Shown in pieces: positions 10,615 to 22,607 of a stretch of DNA of 64,000 nt. A program made the position numbers and the translations under genes. The number at the start of each line of letters is the position of its first letter. Position 1 is the first letter of the stretch. The stretch lies in the NCBI GenBank assembly GCA_020205615.1, contig CM035167.1:35342015-35406014 (forward strand), written 5' to 3'. The notes under the pieces were generated by a model. It did no database searches. It saw nothing but the letters and a program-made list of their open reading frames with translations, and was not told where the DNA came from. Source of the DNA: Panax quinquefolius (Eukaryota; Streptophyta; Magnoliopsida; Apiales; Araliaceae).

Positions 10615-12723
10615 ATGGCACACTTACCAAGCGAATCAAGGACTGGAGGAGGCAGCAAGCCACCAATGTGCAACAAAGATAAATTTGTAAACTGAAAAGT
10701 TAGGATGCAAGCATATATGGACTCAATAGATGAAGATCTATTTGAGACTGTTCAGAATGGGCCCTATGTTCCAACAAAGCTTGCACCAACTACAGACGAT
10801 CCAAACAGAAAACAAATCAAAGTCAAAGTGGTGTGGACAGACAACGAGAAGAGAGCTTTTCAACTCGACAAGAAGGCTAAGAACATTTTGTTTCAATCAT
10901 TAGAAGATGATCTATTCGAAAATGTGGTTAACAACAAAACAGCAAAGGAGGTTTGGGAAGCACTACTCATCATGCATGAAGGAAAGGAAGAAGTAAGAGA
11001 AAATAAATAATCTCTCCTAACACAGCAATATGAAATGTTCGCACACGTTCAAGGAGAGAACGTCACTTCCACCTACAAGAGATTCAACATTATACTCAAC
11101 TCTCTAGGAGCATATGGAAAGATCTAATCACAAAGTTCATGAGAGCCTTTCCAAGCAGATGGGATGCCAAAACCATTGCTATTAGAGAGTCAAAGAATCT
11201 CCATAAGATGACTGTTCAACAGTTATATTGGCAACCTTCTGACATAAGAATTGGAGCTGATTCAACGGGCAGAAACTCTATCAGAAGGAAGAAAGAAGGA
11301 TAAGGGTGTTGCTCTCAAAGTAATTGAAAGTACCTCAAAGTTCAACACTGAAATTGACTGTGACTATGATGAAGACGATGATGAGGACTTTGCAATGCTG
11401 GTAAAAAGACTAAGAAGGTTCATGCGTCAAGGCAAAACCAGTAAGCCAAAGAAGGTCAGTAACTACAGCAGCCAGGAGAAAATGAATGATCTATGCTACA
11501 ACTGCAAGAAGCCTGGCCATTTCATTGCCAACTACAACAAACCTCTCAGAGAAGAACTAAAGAAGAAATCACATGCAAAGAAGGAATACAAATGCAACAA
11601 AAGGCCTCAGAAGAGAGACAAAGGCCTTGTAGCTAGAGGATCGTGGAGTGATTCAGATAATGACCCAACTCCCGAATCTAGAGATGATGAAGATCCTCAA
11701 ATGGCTAATCTATGCCTAATGGCCAAACACACAAAGGACAAACTAAACTCCAACATACATGAAGTAAGTATTGATGAGGTATTTGACTTCAACTCACCTG
11801 ATGTAGACATTAATGATTTGAGAACTGCACTGCATGGCATAACAACTGATCTACATCAATACATGAAGTGGTTCAGAGTTCTGTCGAAGGATTATTCACT
11901 TCTTCAAGAGGAGAAAAAAAAAGTTCACGAAGAGCTAGAAACAGCTCTTCTAAGTACTAACTTTCTCTCCAAGCTTGAGGCTGAGAATGAGATCTTAAAA
12001 TAGACTAATGAGCTCAATGCACAAAGAGAGTCCAATCTAACATCTAAAGTTGAGGAACTAGAAAAGACTATCTCTACATGGAACAAATCCTCATCATCCA
12101 TGGACTTCCTTCTCTCTAGTCAGAGAAGTACATTTGATAGAACAGGCTTAGGGTTTGGGGAATCCACCTCAGAGCCATGTGTGGAAAAGATAAAGGAAAC
12201 TAGCACTAGTAATGCTTCAAGTTTTAGTAGAGGCATTACATTTGTGAAATCCTCACAGAAGGAAGAACTAGCCCAACCCTGTTCTACTGTTTCCATCCAT
12301 ACTCAAAGGAGTAAAGGATCTCATGTTGGCCTGGGCTTCAGAAAAGAAAAGAGTAACCCATCCTCTACTCACCAACCTCTAAGGATCGTAGAGTCAAAAA
12401 AAACCAACTCTACGAACCAACTAGGAAGGTATAGTAGAGGTAAGATACACTCCTCACATTTCATGAGACCCAAGGACCTGTTGAAGAAGGAAAATCAGTT
12501 TAACAGAAGGATGACTAAAGAACTACAAAAGTCTAAATAGAGGATGAACTCTCACACACATACATGCATGCATCATACTAAGTGTTTTGTGTGCAATAGA
12601 GTTGGTCACAAGGCTGCAAAGTGCTATTATAATTCCATGCATGTGAGACCCAAGATCAAACAGATTTGGGTCCCCAAGGGTACTAACAAAATAGGACCCA
12701 TGCAAATATGGGTACCAAAATGA
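10615..12723 (+). pseudogene. gag: Sirevirus gag, broken
   Basis: The start is ATG 10615 (MAHLPSES). A TGA at 10693-10695 replaces the Trp of the NWKVRMQAYM motif. The capsid part (10705-11010) contains LFETVQNGPYVPT and AKEVWEALLIMHEG. 11011-11250 is frameshifted and has several stops. 11251-12003 holds an acidic stretch (YDEDDDEDFAML), a first zinc knuckle CYNCKKPGHFIANY whose final Cys has become Tyr, and a coiled-coil-like region (LEAENEILK). TAG codons at 12001 and 12538 both fit CAG to TAG. A second knuckle-like CFVCNRVGHKAAKC (about 12580-12630) and the QIWVPKG motif close the gag part. The family makes the particle and packages RNA; this copy cannot. Confidence 0.82.
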
Positions 12724-15700
12724 AGGTTTGATGTTACCACAGGAAAAGAGCTCCACGATCACGACCTAGTATCTGGACAGTGGATGCTCAAGGCACATGA
12801 CTGGGAACAAAGCCCCTTTGTCTAACTATATAGAAAAGGAAGGTCCCTCAGTCATCTTTGGAGACAATGGCTCTGGCAAGACAAGAGGATATGGCTCAGC
12901 TGGAAATAGAGCAGTGTCCTTCAGTAGAGTGCCCTATGTGGAAGGATTATAGCACAATCTTCCAAGCATTAGCCAACTCTGCGACAAGGGTCATCAAGTA
13001 ACATTCCTCAACAATCAGTGTTAAGTCAGAGATTTGAAGACATCTGCTGTAAAGCTAACCGGAACAAGAGAAGGAAATGTATACACAGTGAATCTTGAAC
13101 AGCTAAGCTCAGATGAAACAATATGCTTTCTAGCCAAATCACATGAAGAAATAAGTTGGCTATGGCATAAACGATTGTCTCATTTAAACTTCAAAAGCAT
13201 GTCCAAGCTGGCCTCAAGAGATCTTGTTGCAGGCCTACCCAAGTTCAACTTCGTGAAAGAAAGGCCATGCAATGCCTGTCAGCTTGGAAAGCAAACCAGA
13301 AGCTCATTCAAGAGCAAAACTGCCAACTTAATCGACAAGCCTCTGTAATTGCTCCACATGGATCTATTCGGGACAATTCCAACAACAAGTCTTGGAGGGA
13401 AGAGATACTCACTGGTCATAGTCGACGACTACACCAGGTTCACATGGGTGTTCTTTCTAACCTCTAAGGATGAAACAAGCTCCCAACTGATCAAGATGTT
13501 CAGGCTAGTAATGAAAGAGAAAGGAAAGAAAATCAAGGTGATAAGGAGTGATCATGGTAGAGAATTTGACTTCTCAGAAATGGTCTAGTTCTCCACAGAC
13601 AACGACATCAGTCATAACTTCTCAGCTCCACGAACTCCTCAACAAAATGGAGTAGCTGAGAGAAAGAAAAGAACTTTGATAGAGGCTGGAAAACTCTAGT
13701 AGCAGCAGCCCATCTGCCTGAATACTTCTTGGCAGAAGCTATCAACACTGCATGCTACACTCAAAACGGATCACTCATACATTATACGATCAAGAAGACT
13801 CCCTATGAACTATGGAAAGGAAAAAAGCCAAGTGTCAACGACTTTCATGTATTCGGCTATGCATGCTACATTCTCAACAATGGAAAGCAGTACTTGACAA
13901 AGTTTCAACCCAAGTCAGACAAAGGAATCTTTCTTGGATATGCCACAGACAGTAAAGCCTACAGAGTGTTCAACAAGAAGACACTGATTGTTGAAGTCTC
14001 GATTCACATCATCTTTAATGAAACAGACTTGGACAAAATAGTGCCTCAAGACACTACGACCGATAGTTCAGACACTACGAACGAGGTCGTCGAGCTCAAC
14101 ACTACGATCGTAGTGCCAGATAGTGAAATCGTTGAGCAAAGAAATGAGATCATAGAGAGACCTATGCCAGACAAAGAACCTCCACACCAAGAAGAAGAAA
14201 TAGATCTTGAAGGCCTAAGACAAGAAGGCATAAGGATAGATGTCCCAACAGGAAATAGATGGGAAAGAGACCACACTCAAGATCTAATCATTGGAGATCC
14301 GAGTGTAAGAGTCAAAACAAGAGCTGTCACCCAAAATGAATGTTTTTATCTAAGCTTCCTGTCACAAATGGAACCTAAGAAGATAGAGGATGCTATGGAA
14401 GACTCCAGCTGGATAGAAGCCATGCATGAAGAACTCAAGCAATTTGAAAGAAGAAAAGTATAGAGATTGGTACCAAGACCAAAGAGCCATCCTGTCATTG
14501 GAACCAAATGGGTCTTCAGAAACAAGATGGATGAAGATGGAGTAATAACCAGGAACAAGGCAAGACTAGTGGCCAAGGGCTACTCTCAGGATGAAGGCAT
14601 TGACTACGATGAGACATTTGCACCTGTTGCCAGGCTAGAAGCCATCAGAATCTTCCTTGCCTTTGCTGTTCACATGAAATTCAAAGTCTTTCATATAGAT
14701 GTCAAAAGTGCATTCCTGAATGGTGAACTTCAAGAAAAAGTCTGTGTAGAGTAACCTCCAGGTTTCATCAATCCATCTCTTTCTAATTATGTTTATAGAT
14801 TAGACAAAGCCTTATATGGTCTTAAACAATCACCTAGAGCATGGTATGAAACACTAACTAACTTTCTTATTGAAAATGGATTCACTAGAGGTAGAGTAGA
14901 TACCACATTATTCCTTAGAAAGCATAAAGACAAAGTCTTATTAGTTCAAATATATGTTGATGATATTATTTTTGGCTCTACTGATGAAAAGCTATGTAAG
15001 AGATTCTCCAAGCTTATGCAGAGCAAGTTTTAAATGAGCATGATGGGCGAGCTGAACTTCTTCCTTGGACTGCAAGTAAAGTAGAATGATAAAGGAATAT
15101 TCATAAACCAAGCCAAGTACATCAAAGTTTTACTTAAGAAGTATGGCATGGAATCATCCTCAACCATGAAAACCCCAATTGCTCCTGCAACCAAACTTGA
15201 CAAAGATGAAAACGGTAAAAGTATTGATATAACTCAATACAGAGGTATGATAGGCTCTCTTCTATATCTAACTGCCAGTAGACCAGATATAATGTTTGCA
15301 ACATGCATATGTGCTATATTTTAGGCTAATACTAAAGAATCACATTTAACTGCTGTAAAGAAGATTTTCAGGTATCTCAAGGGTACACCTCACTTGGGGC
15401 ATTGGTACCACAAGGAGTCCTCTTTTGAACTAACAGGATACATGAGATCTTTGATTTTGCAGTCTACAAAATAGATAGAAAGAGTACCAGTGGCACATGT
15501 CAATTGCTAGGAAACAGACTTGTGTCCTGGTTTAGCAAGAAGCAAAACTCAGTATCTACTTCAACTGCAGAAGCTGAATACATTGTTGTTGGCAGCTGCT
15601 GTGCTCAGATCCTATGGATGAAAAATCAGCTAGCTGATTATGGGTTTGATTTCAAATCCATTCCCATTCACTGTGATAACACAAGTGCCATAGCAATAAC

Positions 15701-15896
15701 TCATAATCCTGTCATGCATTCTAGGACTAAGCATATAGAAATAAGGTATCACTTCATTAGGGATCATGTGCAAAATGGAACTATATCTTTACAATATATC
15801 CCTTCTGAAAATCAACTTGCTGATGTCTTTACAAAACCTCTAGATGAATCCAGGTTTAACAAGTTAATAAGTGAGCTAGGAATGCTTAATTTATAA
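12724..15896 (+). pseudogene. pol: Sirevirus pol, copy 1 (protease, integrase, RT, RNase H), broken
   Basis: The protease active site LDSGCSRHMTGN lies at about 12772-12808. The integrase zinc domain WHKRLSHLNF...CNACQLGKQ follows (13158-13300), then catalytic residues in LHMDLFG, IRSDHGREF and PQQNGVAERKKRTL. RT runs from 14370: [19 protein letters not shown], and the catalytic YVDD at 14953-14964. RNase H (15504-15896) has STAEAEYI and ends DVFTKPL. Stops include TAA after DKPL (13346), TAG at 13586, TAG at 14461, TAA at 14752, and TAG or TAA near 15031, 15082 and 15322; several equal C-to-T changes at CAG or CAA. A scrambled patch at 15441-15455 differs from copy 2. Confidence 0.9.
14100..14115. 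repeat. Perfect 16-bp palindrome built on ATCGTAG, inside pol
   Basis: CACTACGATCGTAGTG is fully self-complementary. It lies in the variable linker between integrase and RT and is retained in copy 2 (25494-25509). It is the longest uninterrupted palindromic form of the ATCGTAG motif in the element. Confidence 0.9.
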
Positions 15897-16486
15897 CCAT
15901 GAAATATATGCTCTAGTATGTGCTAACCATACAGATACAAAGGCTATGGTTGAAATCGTAGACTTGATAAAGGGAAGTCCACGATCGTAGAGCTGAAGTG
16001 ACATAAAAGACAACGATCGTAGCATAGACTCAACAATCATAGTGCAGACTCAACGATAGCAGAACCCCATCAACAAAACAAAAGGAGCATCCTGTGATGA
16101 TAAGCTTCAAAAAAAGCAATCTCTTTGATAAGCACCTCAGGAACAAACCTAACCCTTGACTCACTCCAAGAGGTTGGCCCTTCCTAAGCTACCTTAAAAG
16201 AATGCTAAGTTAAAACCTCATCACAAGGATCCGGTCAGACTCGACAATCGTAGTTCAGACACGACGACTGCTAGACAGACTCGATGATCGTAGTTCAGAC
16301 CCGACGACTGCTGGACAAACTCGATGATCGTAGTTCAGACTCGACGATCACAAAAGCTACCTCAACGATCGTAGTCCTCCCTAAGGACACATTAGCTCTG
16401 AAGGAGCTAAGGGCAAATCAGTACAATCCTCCTCAGTCAAATTCGTAGAGCCAAGCAGAATTTGACACCTGCCCCAATAAATAAAA
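15897..16486 (+). repeat. Spacer between pol and third ORF, dense in ATCGTAG
   Basis: 590 bp without an open frame of interest. It carries seven exact ATCGTAG sites (15955, 15984, 16016, 16247, 16287, 16327, 16368) and several one-base variants (AATCATAG, GATAGCAG). Within it 16238-16350 is a tandem repeat of a 40-bp unit, 2.8 copies. The equivalent in copy 2 is 27289-27876. In Sireviruses this interval precedes the third ORF. Confidence 0.85.
16238..16350 (+). repeat. 40-bp tandem repeat carrying ATCGTAG
   Basis: Units start at 16238, 16278 and 16318, exactly 40 bp apart. Each reads GACTCGAYRATCGTAGTTCA, followed in the first two by GACNCGACGACTGCTRGACA. The third is partial. It is repeated in copy 2 at about 27628-27740. 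Confidence 0.88.
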
Positions 16487-19400
16487 ATGGAGAGAGGGAA
16501 ACTACAAGTACAGTTCGAAAATGCCTTTTTGAAATCAAAAGTTCAAAAGGCCTATCTCTCTTCTCTCTCTCTACAAGCAGAAACCCTAACCCCAAAGAAT
16601 GTTCAAACAACCATACTCCCTTTAACGATAGAAATGGAAGCCTCCAACACCGTCTTTGGGTACAGGCTATGCTTCGATGAGTTCAAAACCACTGAACCCA
16701 AATTTCACAAGATCCTGACATTGTTGAAGAAGGCTGGTCTCGAAGACGCTCTGGGTATGAGCACATTGATCTACCCAAAGTTAATAAAGGAGTTTTAAAA
16801 AAATGGAGTACACAAAAATGAAGTCCTCACGACGAGAGTCAAGGACGTGGAAATCAAGCTAAAAGCTGAGAACATCAACCTAGCCCTAGGCTTCAAATCC
16901 GAAGGTTTTTGGTTTTTAGATGGCATCGATTTCCATGTAGGGCTTAAGAAGATGCATCACAAGAAATCTCCCACTATCAAAGGATACAAGAAGAAGGAGT
17001 TTCCTCAGAGGTACGAATTTCTGGCTGACATTATTGGGAAGTGTATATGTTGCAAAAGCACTGGGCACGATTTTGTAAATGAGGTGTAGTTAAAGCTCAT
17101 GATTGCCGTAGGCTGTGGGATACAGCTTAACTATAGAGCTCTACTGCTAGAATGGATAGGAAAATGGATTTTCAACTCGAAGAAAACAAAGGGATCTCAA
17201 AAGATGCTCTACGGGCGATTTATAAGCATCATCTTACAATCTGCTATGGGTGATAAATTGGAGACAATGAAGGAGAGTCCATCAATCCAAATAGACGAAT
17301 GACCCAGCAACTGTTTGAAAATTGGAAAAGGAATCCAGCTGAGTATGTACGCATGATGAATGAGTATAGTGGAAGAACTAGTGATCTAAAGGAATCAGGG
17401 ATTCCGAGAAACATGTTAGTCGTCAAAGAGACTGCAGAAGAAAGGGAGGAGACCAACAAGGGAGAACCCAGTGCCCTTATCAGAAAAAGCAAGAGCAAGA
17501 TGAAGCATAAGACTAGGATGGTAGAAGAACCTCAAGGGTGCTTGACGACATACCTATAGAGTCCTCTGATATTAAGACTCTGAGGATCCTAAGAAGGAAA
17601 GAACAGCAGGCTGAGGCTGATGAAGATAGAGCTACCATAGCACAACTTCTGAAGAAGAAGAACAAAATCAGTCACAAGTCCAAGAGGCCATCTGTCTCTT
17701 CGATCGTAGAGTCTCTACCGATCGTAGAGACCAAATTTAACACCTCGAGTAAAGAAGCTGCTACACCAGATAGTCTGGCTGATCAACAAGACAGAGCTGA
17801 AGCTGAAGAAAGTCCTGAGGCTGTGGTTTAGCCTGGAAAACCAAGACAAAAATTGGTTAAGAAGTACATCCTTATCAATAAAGGAGTAATCAAGGAGGAA
17901 GACAAAAAGATGGCTGCCAAAAAGGAACTGAACAAAGAAAGCCAAGAGGACATAACTCAAGCTGAGGGGGAGATACCTGAAGTTCCCACCTTAGAAAATG
18001 CTCCAGCTGAGGGGGAGACACCCAAATTTCTCACCTTAGAAGATGCCCCAGCTGAGGGGGAGCTACTAGTCCTACAGGTGGATGATCATGTTAAGGGGGA
18101 GCCTCATGACATCCCCATGACAGAAGAAGATGCTCCTGCAGAAAATGAAAAACTAGAGCATGGACAAATTGAAGTTATTGAAATATTGGAATCCCCAAAA
18201 GGAGATAGAGAAGAAGAGAAAGAAGAAGAAGATGATGAACTTGAGATCACAGGTGTGGCCGTGATGGATATAGGAGTTATCTCTATAATCAGATGTTCTC
18301 TTATCTACCCATGATGTCGTATCATCAAGCTCAAATCCTAAACTCCTGGAGCCACATGTTTTTGAGCTTCAAGGAATATCCAGGCATCTTTGTGCTAGTC
18401 CATGGATTTCCAGGCAACTTCAACGTTGCCAAGAAGCTCATCACAAATGGTCCCTCCTCAAGAATGGTGCATGAGGTATTAACTGTCCCAATTCTTTATA
18501 GAGTGAATCACTATCCACTGTCTTTTTCCTGCCAATTTTATGAATTTCCAAGCTGGTTGGAAGTGGTTCTAAATCCACCAAGTCAATCCCCAGTTACAAA
18601 ATCCCAAAATTTTAGATGGCGATGAACCAAACATGCCAAACTTCGTATTGATCCCAACTCCCATCATCTCTACGATCACTAACTCTAGCCCCATCGTAGA
18701 GTCCCAAGGAGAAATCATAGAGCCACTTACTCTAGACACCCAAACACAGGCCCCTCCATCAGATATTCCCTCTTCATTCACAAATGAATACTTCAACCTT
18801 GATCTTGCCCTCTACTCCTCGCAAGATCAATTCAAGAAAACATCCCCTCTTTTAAACAATCCTCAACTAAGTGAACTACTCTCAGATATGCCCACTAAAG
18901 CTGAGTTGAATGAAGGGTCCAAGAACATGATTAAGGACATTGATGAGAGCCTTGAAGCTCACTCATAATTCATTCATCTCAGACTGACAAAAATGATCAC
19001 TGCTGTAAACAATCTCCCAGGCATCCTAAACGCTGAGCTTACTAAGAAGCTGAGGGAGGTTATCAAGGAAATGATTAAAAGCATAAAGGACATGGATGAT
19101 ATTCACTTTATAGCCGCCAAAAGACATAGAGATGTTGTTCTTGCATTACAGAACACTCAAGAAGCCCAGAATAAGCTTATGATGAAGAACATCATCAGTT
19201 TAAAAACTGCAGTCAAAGAATTTCAATAAGCCTACGTAAACCAAGGACAGTAAACTGACAATGTTCTAGCCAGTCTAAAAAACAGAGAAGCTCAATTTGA
19301 AGCTCTGATAAAGGAAAATCGAGAGGACATTGCTCAAACTCAAAGCCAACTCAACGAGCTCGTCCAAGGAGTGACTCGACTATCCGAAGACATTCGAACC

Positions 19401-19799
19401 CTTGATGCTGACATAAAGGGGGAGAATAAAGGGACAGGAGAAGGAGGCCAAGGCAGAAGCAGAGGAGTTCAAGGAGGCCAAGGCAGAGGAAGGAGTCATC
19501 CTACAAGGAAATTCCACCAACATACTCCTCGATCCAGCCATCAGAATCAACGACCTGATCAGCAGGAAATTTTAATGGCTCAGCCAATAAGGAGTATAGG
19601 GCCAGCTACCAGCTCACAAAATGTCACCACCACAGGCCTTAGAATGCCAACCGGAGATCCTGTATTCATGAATAGGCATGATCAAAATCCTAGGCTAAGC
19701 CCTAGTGAGCTGGAAGATCTAGCTAGGAGGGATGAAGCAAGTAGGAAAAGAAGAGCTGAGGAGTATGCCAATCCTCCCCGCAAAAGATCAAGGAAATAG
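16487..19799 (+). pseudogene. Sirevirus third ORF, copy 1 (function unknown), broken
   Basis: The start ATG 16487 (MERGKLQVQFENAFLKS) is used because homologous coding sequence begins there in both copies. The N-terminal third is a conserved globular-looking region (VFGYRLCFDEFKT...LLEWIGKWIFNSKKTKGS). The middle is very acidic (PAEGE repeats, GDREEEKEEEDDELE). After that come helical segments with heptad character (18993-19400), a Gly/Arg-rich stretch (GGQGRSRGVQGGQGRGRS), and a basic tail PPRKRSRK that looks like a nuclear localisation signal. I see no signal peptide and no membrane segment, so the env-like label often used for Sirevirus third ORFs is not supported. Breaks: stops at 16796 and 17087, frame changes near 17295, 17540, 18290 and 18610. 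Confidence 0.75.
17960..18100 (+). repeat. AGGGGGAG polypurine units inside the third ORF
   Basis: (T)RAGGGGGAG occurs about at 17964, 18009, 18054, 18092, and again at about 19419. These resemble the true polypurine tract AAATAGGGGGAGATT just before the 3' LTR. Three of them are part of a 45-bp coding repeat (PAEGE). Confidence 0.75.
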
Positions 19800-20003
19800 A
19801 GATAAGTGAAAGTTTAAATTCTTATTGATGTAAAGCTAAATTGTAATATTCTTCGTACATCAATAAATTCATGCTTATTCTCTAGAAATTTCAGCTGCTC
19901 ACTGAAATACTAAGTCATGTTTACTTTCCTGCAATTGCATCTAGAAACTAATAATCATGACAACAAATCTCCTTGGTTCTATCAACATCAAATAGGGGGA
20001 GAT
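19800..20003 (+). other. 3' noncoding region and polypurine tract of Sirevirus copy 1
   Basis: About 200 bp of AT-rich sequence ending in AAATAGGGGGAGATTG immediately before the 3' LTR: the primer for plus-strand DNA synthesis. In copy 2 the tract reads AAATATGGGGAGATTG (31380-31393), a change that would weaken it. Confidence 0.8.
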
Positions 20004-21480
20004 TGTTGGGAGAGTACATATTTTGATTTGATGTTTAAATATAAATACTCATGATTATTTGTAAAGTCATTCAAGGAATATTTGTATAAAGACTTAGTGA
20101 TAGATCAAATTTATTAGGTTGATCTAAGCTCTTAATGTATATCATTTTATAAATGAATGTATAGAAAAGAAGTTTAAACTTGTTAGGTTAATCTTGAGAT
20201 GTAATAGATAGGCTTTGAAGAGATCGTAGTGTATCAAGATTACAGAAGCCAAGGCAGAATGTAGAGCTTCGAGGAACGTAGTGTGCCTGCCTTAAGGGCC
20301 TCTTCGGAAATCGTAGAGTGGTCCCAACGTTTGCCGAGCCAACTCAGAGATCGTAGTGTGCTTTCTGAAATATAGAGCTTGTAAAGCAAGCAAGTGAAGA
20401 TCGTAGTGTGCAAGTCTTTAAGAGAAATTGTAGTGCTCTTATTTGATAGAATCAGACCAAGCACCAAAGTAACAAGACACCACGATCTGGATTATAGAAT
20501 ATCATCTGCCGTGTGTCAGAAGCATTGAGCCCTGCCTTTGTGTTTGAAGATATATCTCCAACCAATGTGGAATGGGTTTCAAACATTGAAGTCCTCACCA
20601 GTTCCAACGATACAAAAGATATCCTTAGTATGCAACAAAGAAGCGTATTGAAGAAGCTAAGGAAAGTACCATTGGTAAGAAGAAAACACCTTTTCAGGTG
20701 TTAGGTTAAAAGGTGTTAGGTGTGAAAGCAGTTTGCTGTGTCAGTGGGCCAGAATGCAATTCAGAAGATGTGCAGAAAAGTCTCCATCAAAGTACAGAAA
20801 TGTCAAACGCATTTAATGCTTCAACGGATGGATCAAACGAATAGATTTCAAGATCCCATATATGCAAAACATATGCAGATGACAAGCATCAAGCAAGCAT
20901 TGAACAAAAATGCACAAGAATACTCAACGCTAAACTCTATGAACTGAGAAAAAGAAAAGCTCGCTCAGCTACTCAGTTCTTTCAAACAAGTGCTGAACAG
21001 CAACTAAGTAGCTACCATCAAGAACTCAATAACTACCAATCAACTGAAGTAAGAGTTTCAAGTTATAAGGACTTGAAGAGTTCTAAGTGAACTGTAAAGA
21101 GCCAAGTCTGCTGGACTTGAAGAGTTTAAGAGTGAACTAAGAGGTTCCTAGACTGCTGGTCTAGAAGGAATCTGTGTGATTCAGAAAGTGTAAAAGACAT
21201 CCTTAGCGGATTTCCTACTCGAGGAGTAGAAGAGTGGACTAGGAGCTTTAAGTGCTCTGAACCACTTAAAATGACTGTGTCAATTACATTCTTGCTATAA
21301 CTGCTATATCTGCCTCATTCTCATAAACTCACTATCTTAAGGGAGATTAAAACTAATATTAATTCTGCTAAGTTTTAATCATTATCCACTAACAAGTTAA
21401 AACAAAAAGATTTTTAAATATCTATTCAACCCCCCCCCCCCCCCCCTTGAAGATAACTATTGTGCCTACGGGAACTAACA
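20004..21480 (+). repeat. Sirevirus 3' LTR, copy 1
   Basis: It matches the 5' LTR over its whole length with scattered substitutions. It keeps four ATCGTAG sites (20223, 20310, 20350, 20400). It contains a run of 17 C (21430-21446) where the 5' LTR has 6. TATA region and hairpins are present. Confidence 0.92.
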
Positions 21481-21544
21481 ATATTAGATCAATGCGTATT
21501 AAGATTGACAATGAGAAGTGTGAAATGCCTTGTGTGGCATAATG
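21481..21544. other. Short flank between Sirevirus and LTR-B
   Basis: 64 bp including the ATATT target duplication; single-copy in appearance apart from its duplicate at 32864-32927. It shows that the duplicated block crosses element boundaries. Confidence 0.75.
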
Positions 21545-22534
21545 TGTGACGCCCCCAAAATAGGTATACATCACCCATCTTGAGTCGCCAAATACATGGT
21601 ACAAAATTCAAATACAACTTAATAATATTACTGCCGTGTGACATACGACAAAATATAAAGTGAGAGTTTTAATACGAATATTTTCTTCTAGACAGTATTC
21701 AACTCAAATGGAGTCCTCAATATATTTATTATCACACTATTTAATAGAATAATGAGGACTACTAATGCTACCATCTGGACCGTCACTCCATTCCCCAACT
21801 AGTCCCGGCTACGTTCTCATTTCCTAAAGAAGACAATGAAAGTAAAAGGGTAACTAGCCCAGTAAAAAATATTATGACTAAGATAATGCAGAATAATTTA
21901 TCGTTAGCCTTCAACAGTGTTAAACTGATAAAATATAACAAACATCAAGTTTAACTGCAGCGAAACAAGCAATCCATTAGAAGAGTCAAGTAGAGAATAA
22001 AATCTACTATCTTCTATGATTTAAAAGGTTTTTCATCACTTTTATCGCTGAGACTCAGCTTAATAAATAATCAACATCATCCCTGCACTATGGCCAAGGA
22101 TATTCATTAGTATCACGACTACAAATTATCCATGCACTACGGGCCAAGGATATTCGTGTATTCATCAATGGTCATGATCATGCCAACAACTGTCCATCAA
22201 TGCACTACGGCCAATTAGGATTTTTACCACATCATTTGTAACATTACGGTAATGATTATACCGAATAATCTCTGGTCATAATCATACCAAGTCCATCTAT
22301 GCACTACAGGCCACTGATAACTTTCAACATAATATAAACATGAGGATGATAAGAATTCAATAAAACAAGTTCAAGGATAAATTTTTAAATATTTATAATT
22401 TAATTTATCCAGAAATCAATAACGTCCAAATTGTCAACATGATACTGCATTGTGGAGTAAAATTCAAGAATAATATTATATTAAAAATGATTTGGACCGA
22501 AAAGAAATCAATTTTTGTCATAAATAATATCCTG

Positions 22535-22607
22535 GGTGAATAATAACTGAGTGAGTAGTACCCATGAATAGTAACTTCAGGAATAGTAACCCCGTGAATA
22601 GTACCCG
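22535..22607 (+). repeat. GAATAGTA-type short repeats in LTR-B copy 1
   Basis: Five or six degenerate units of the form GTGAATAGTAACC/GTAGTACCC in 70 bp; an expanded relative of the array at 4420-4475. The duplicate is at about 33918-33990. Confidence 0.7.

Larger units (their letters stand above)
9095..21480 (+). mobile_element. Full-length Ty1/copia Sirevirus (SIRE/Maximus type), copy 1
   Basis: A complete 12.4-kb element: LTRs 9095-10561 and 20004-21480 (TGTTGGG...CTAACA), tRNA-Met primer site, gag, pol in copia order (protease, integrase, RT, RNase H), a spacer, a long third ORF, a polypurine tract, and a near-perfect 5-bp target duplication. The large size, long LTR, long region between pol and the 3' LTR, and gag with CYNCKKPGHF fit Sireviruses. 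Many stops make it non-autonomous. It carries about 23 exact ATCGTAG sites spread over LTRs, spacer and coding parts. Its right portion from 13121 was later duplicated. Confidence 0.92.

Noticed and set aside
14046..14576. Minus-strand frames over Sirevirus pol, also at 25441-25971
   Set aside because: Shadows of the plus-strand integrase-RT linker; no domain and duplicated only because the segment is duplicated.
15897..16450. CRISPR-like array suggested by the evenly spaced ATCGTAG repeats
   Set aside because: The regular units are 40 bp with no unique spacers, only 2.8 copies, and lie in a plant retrotransposon.
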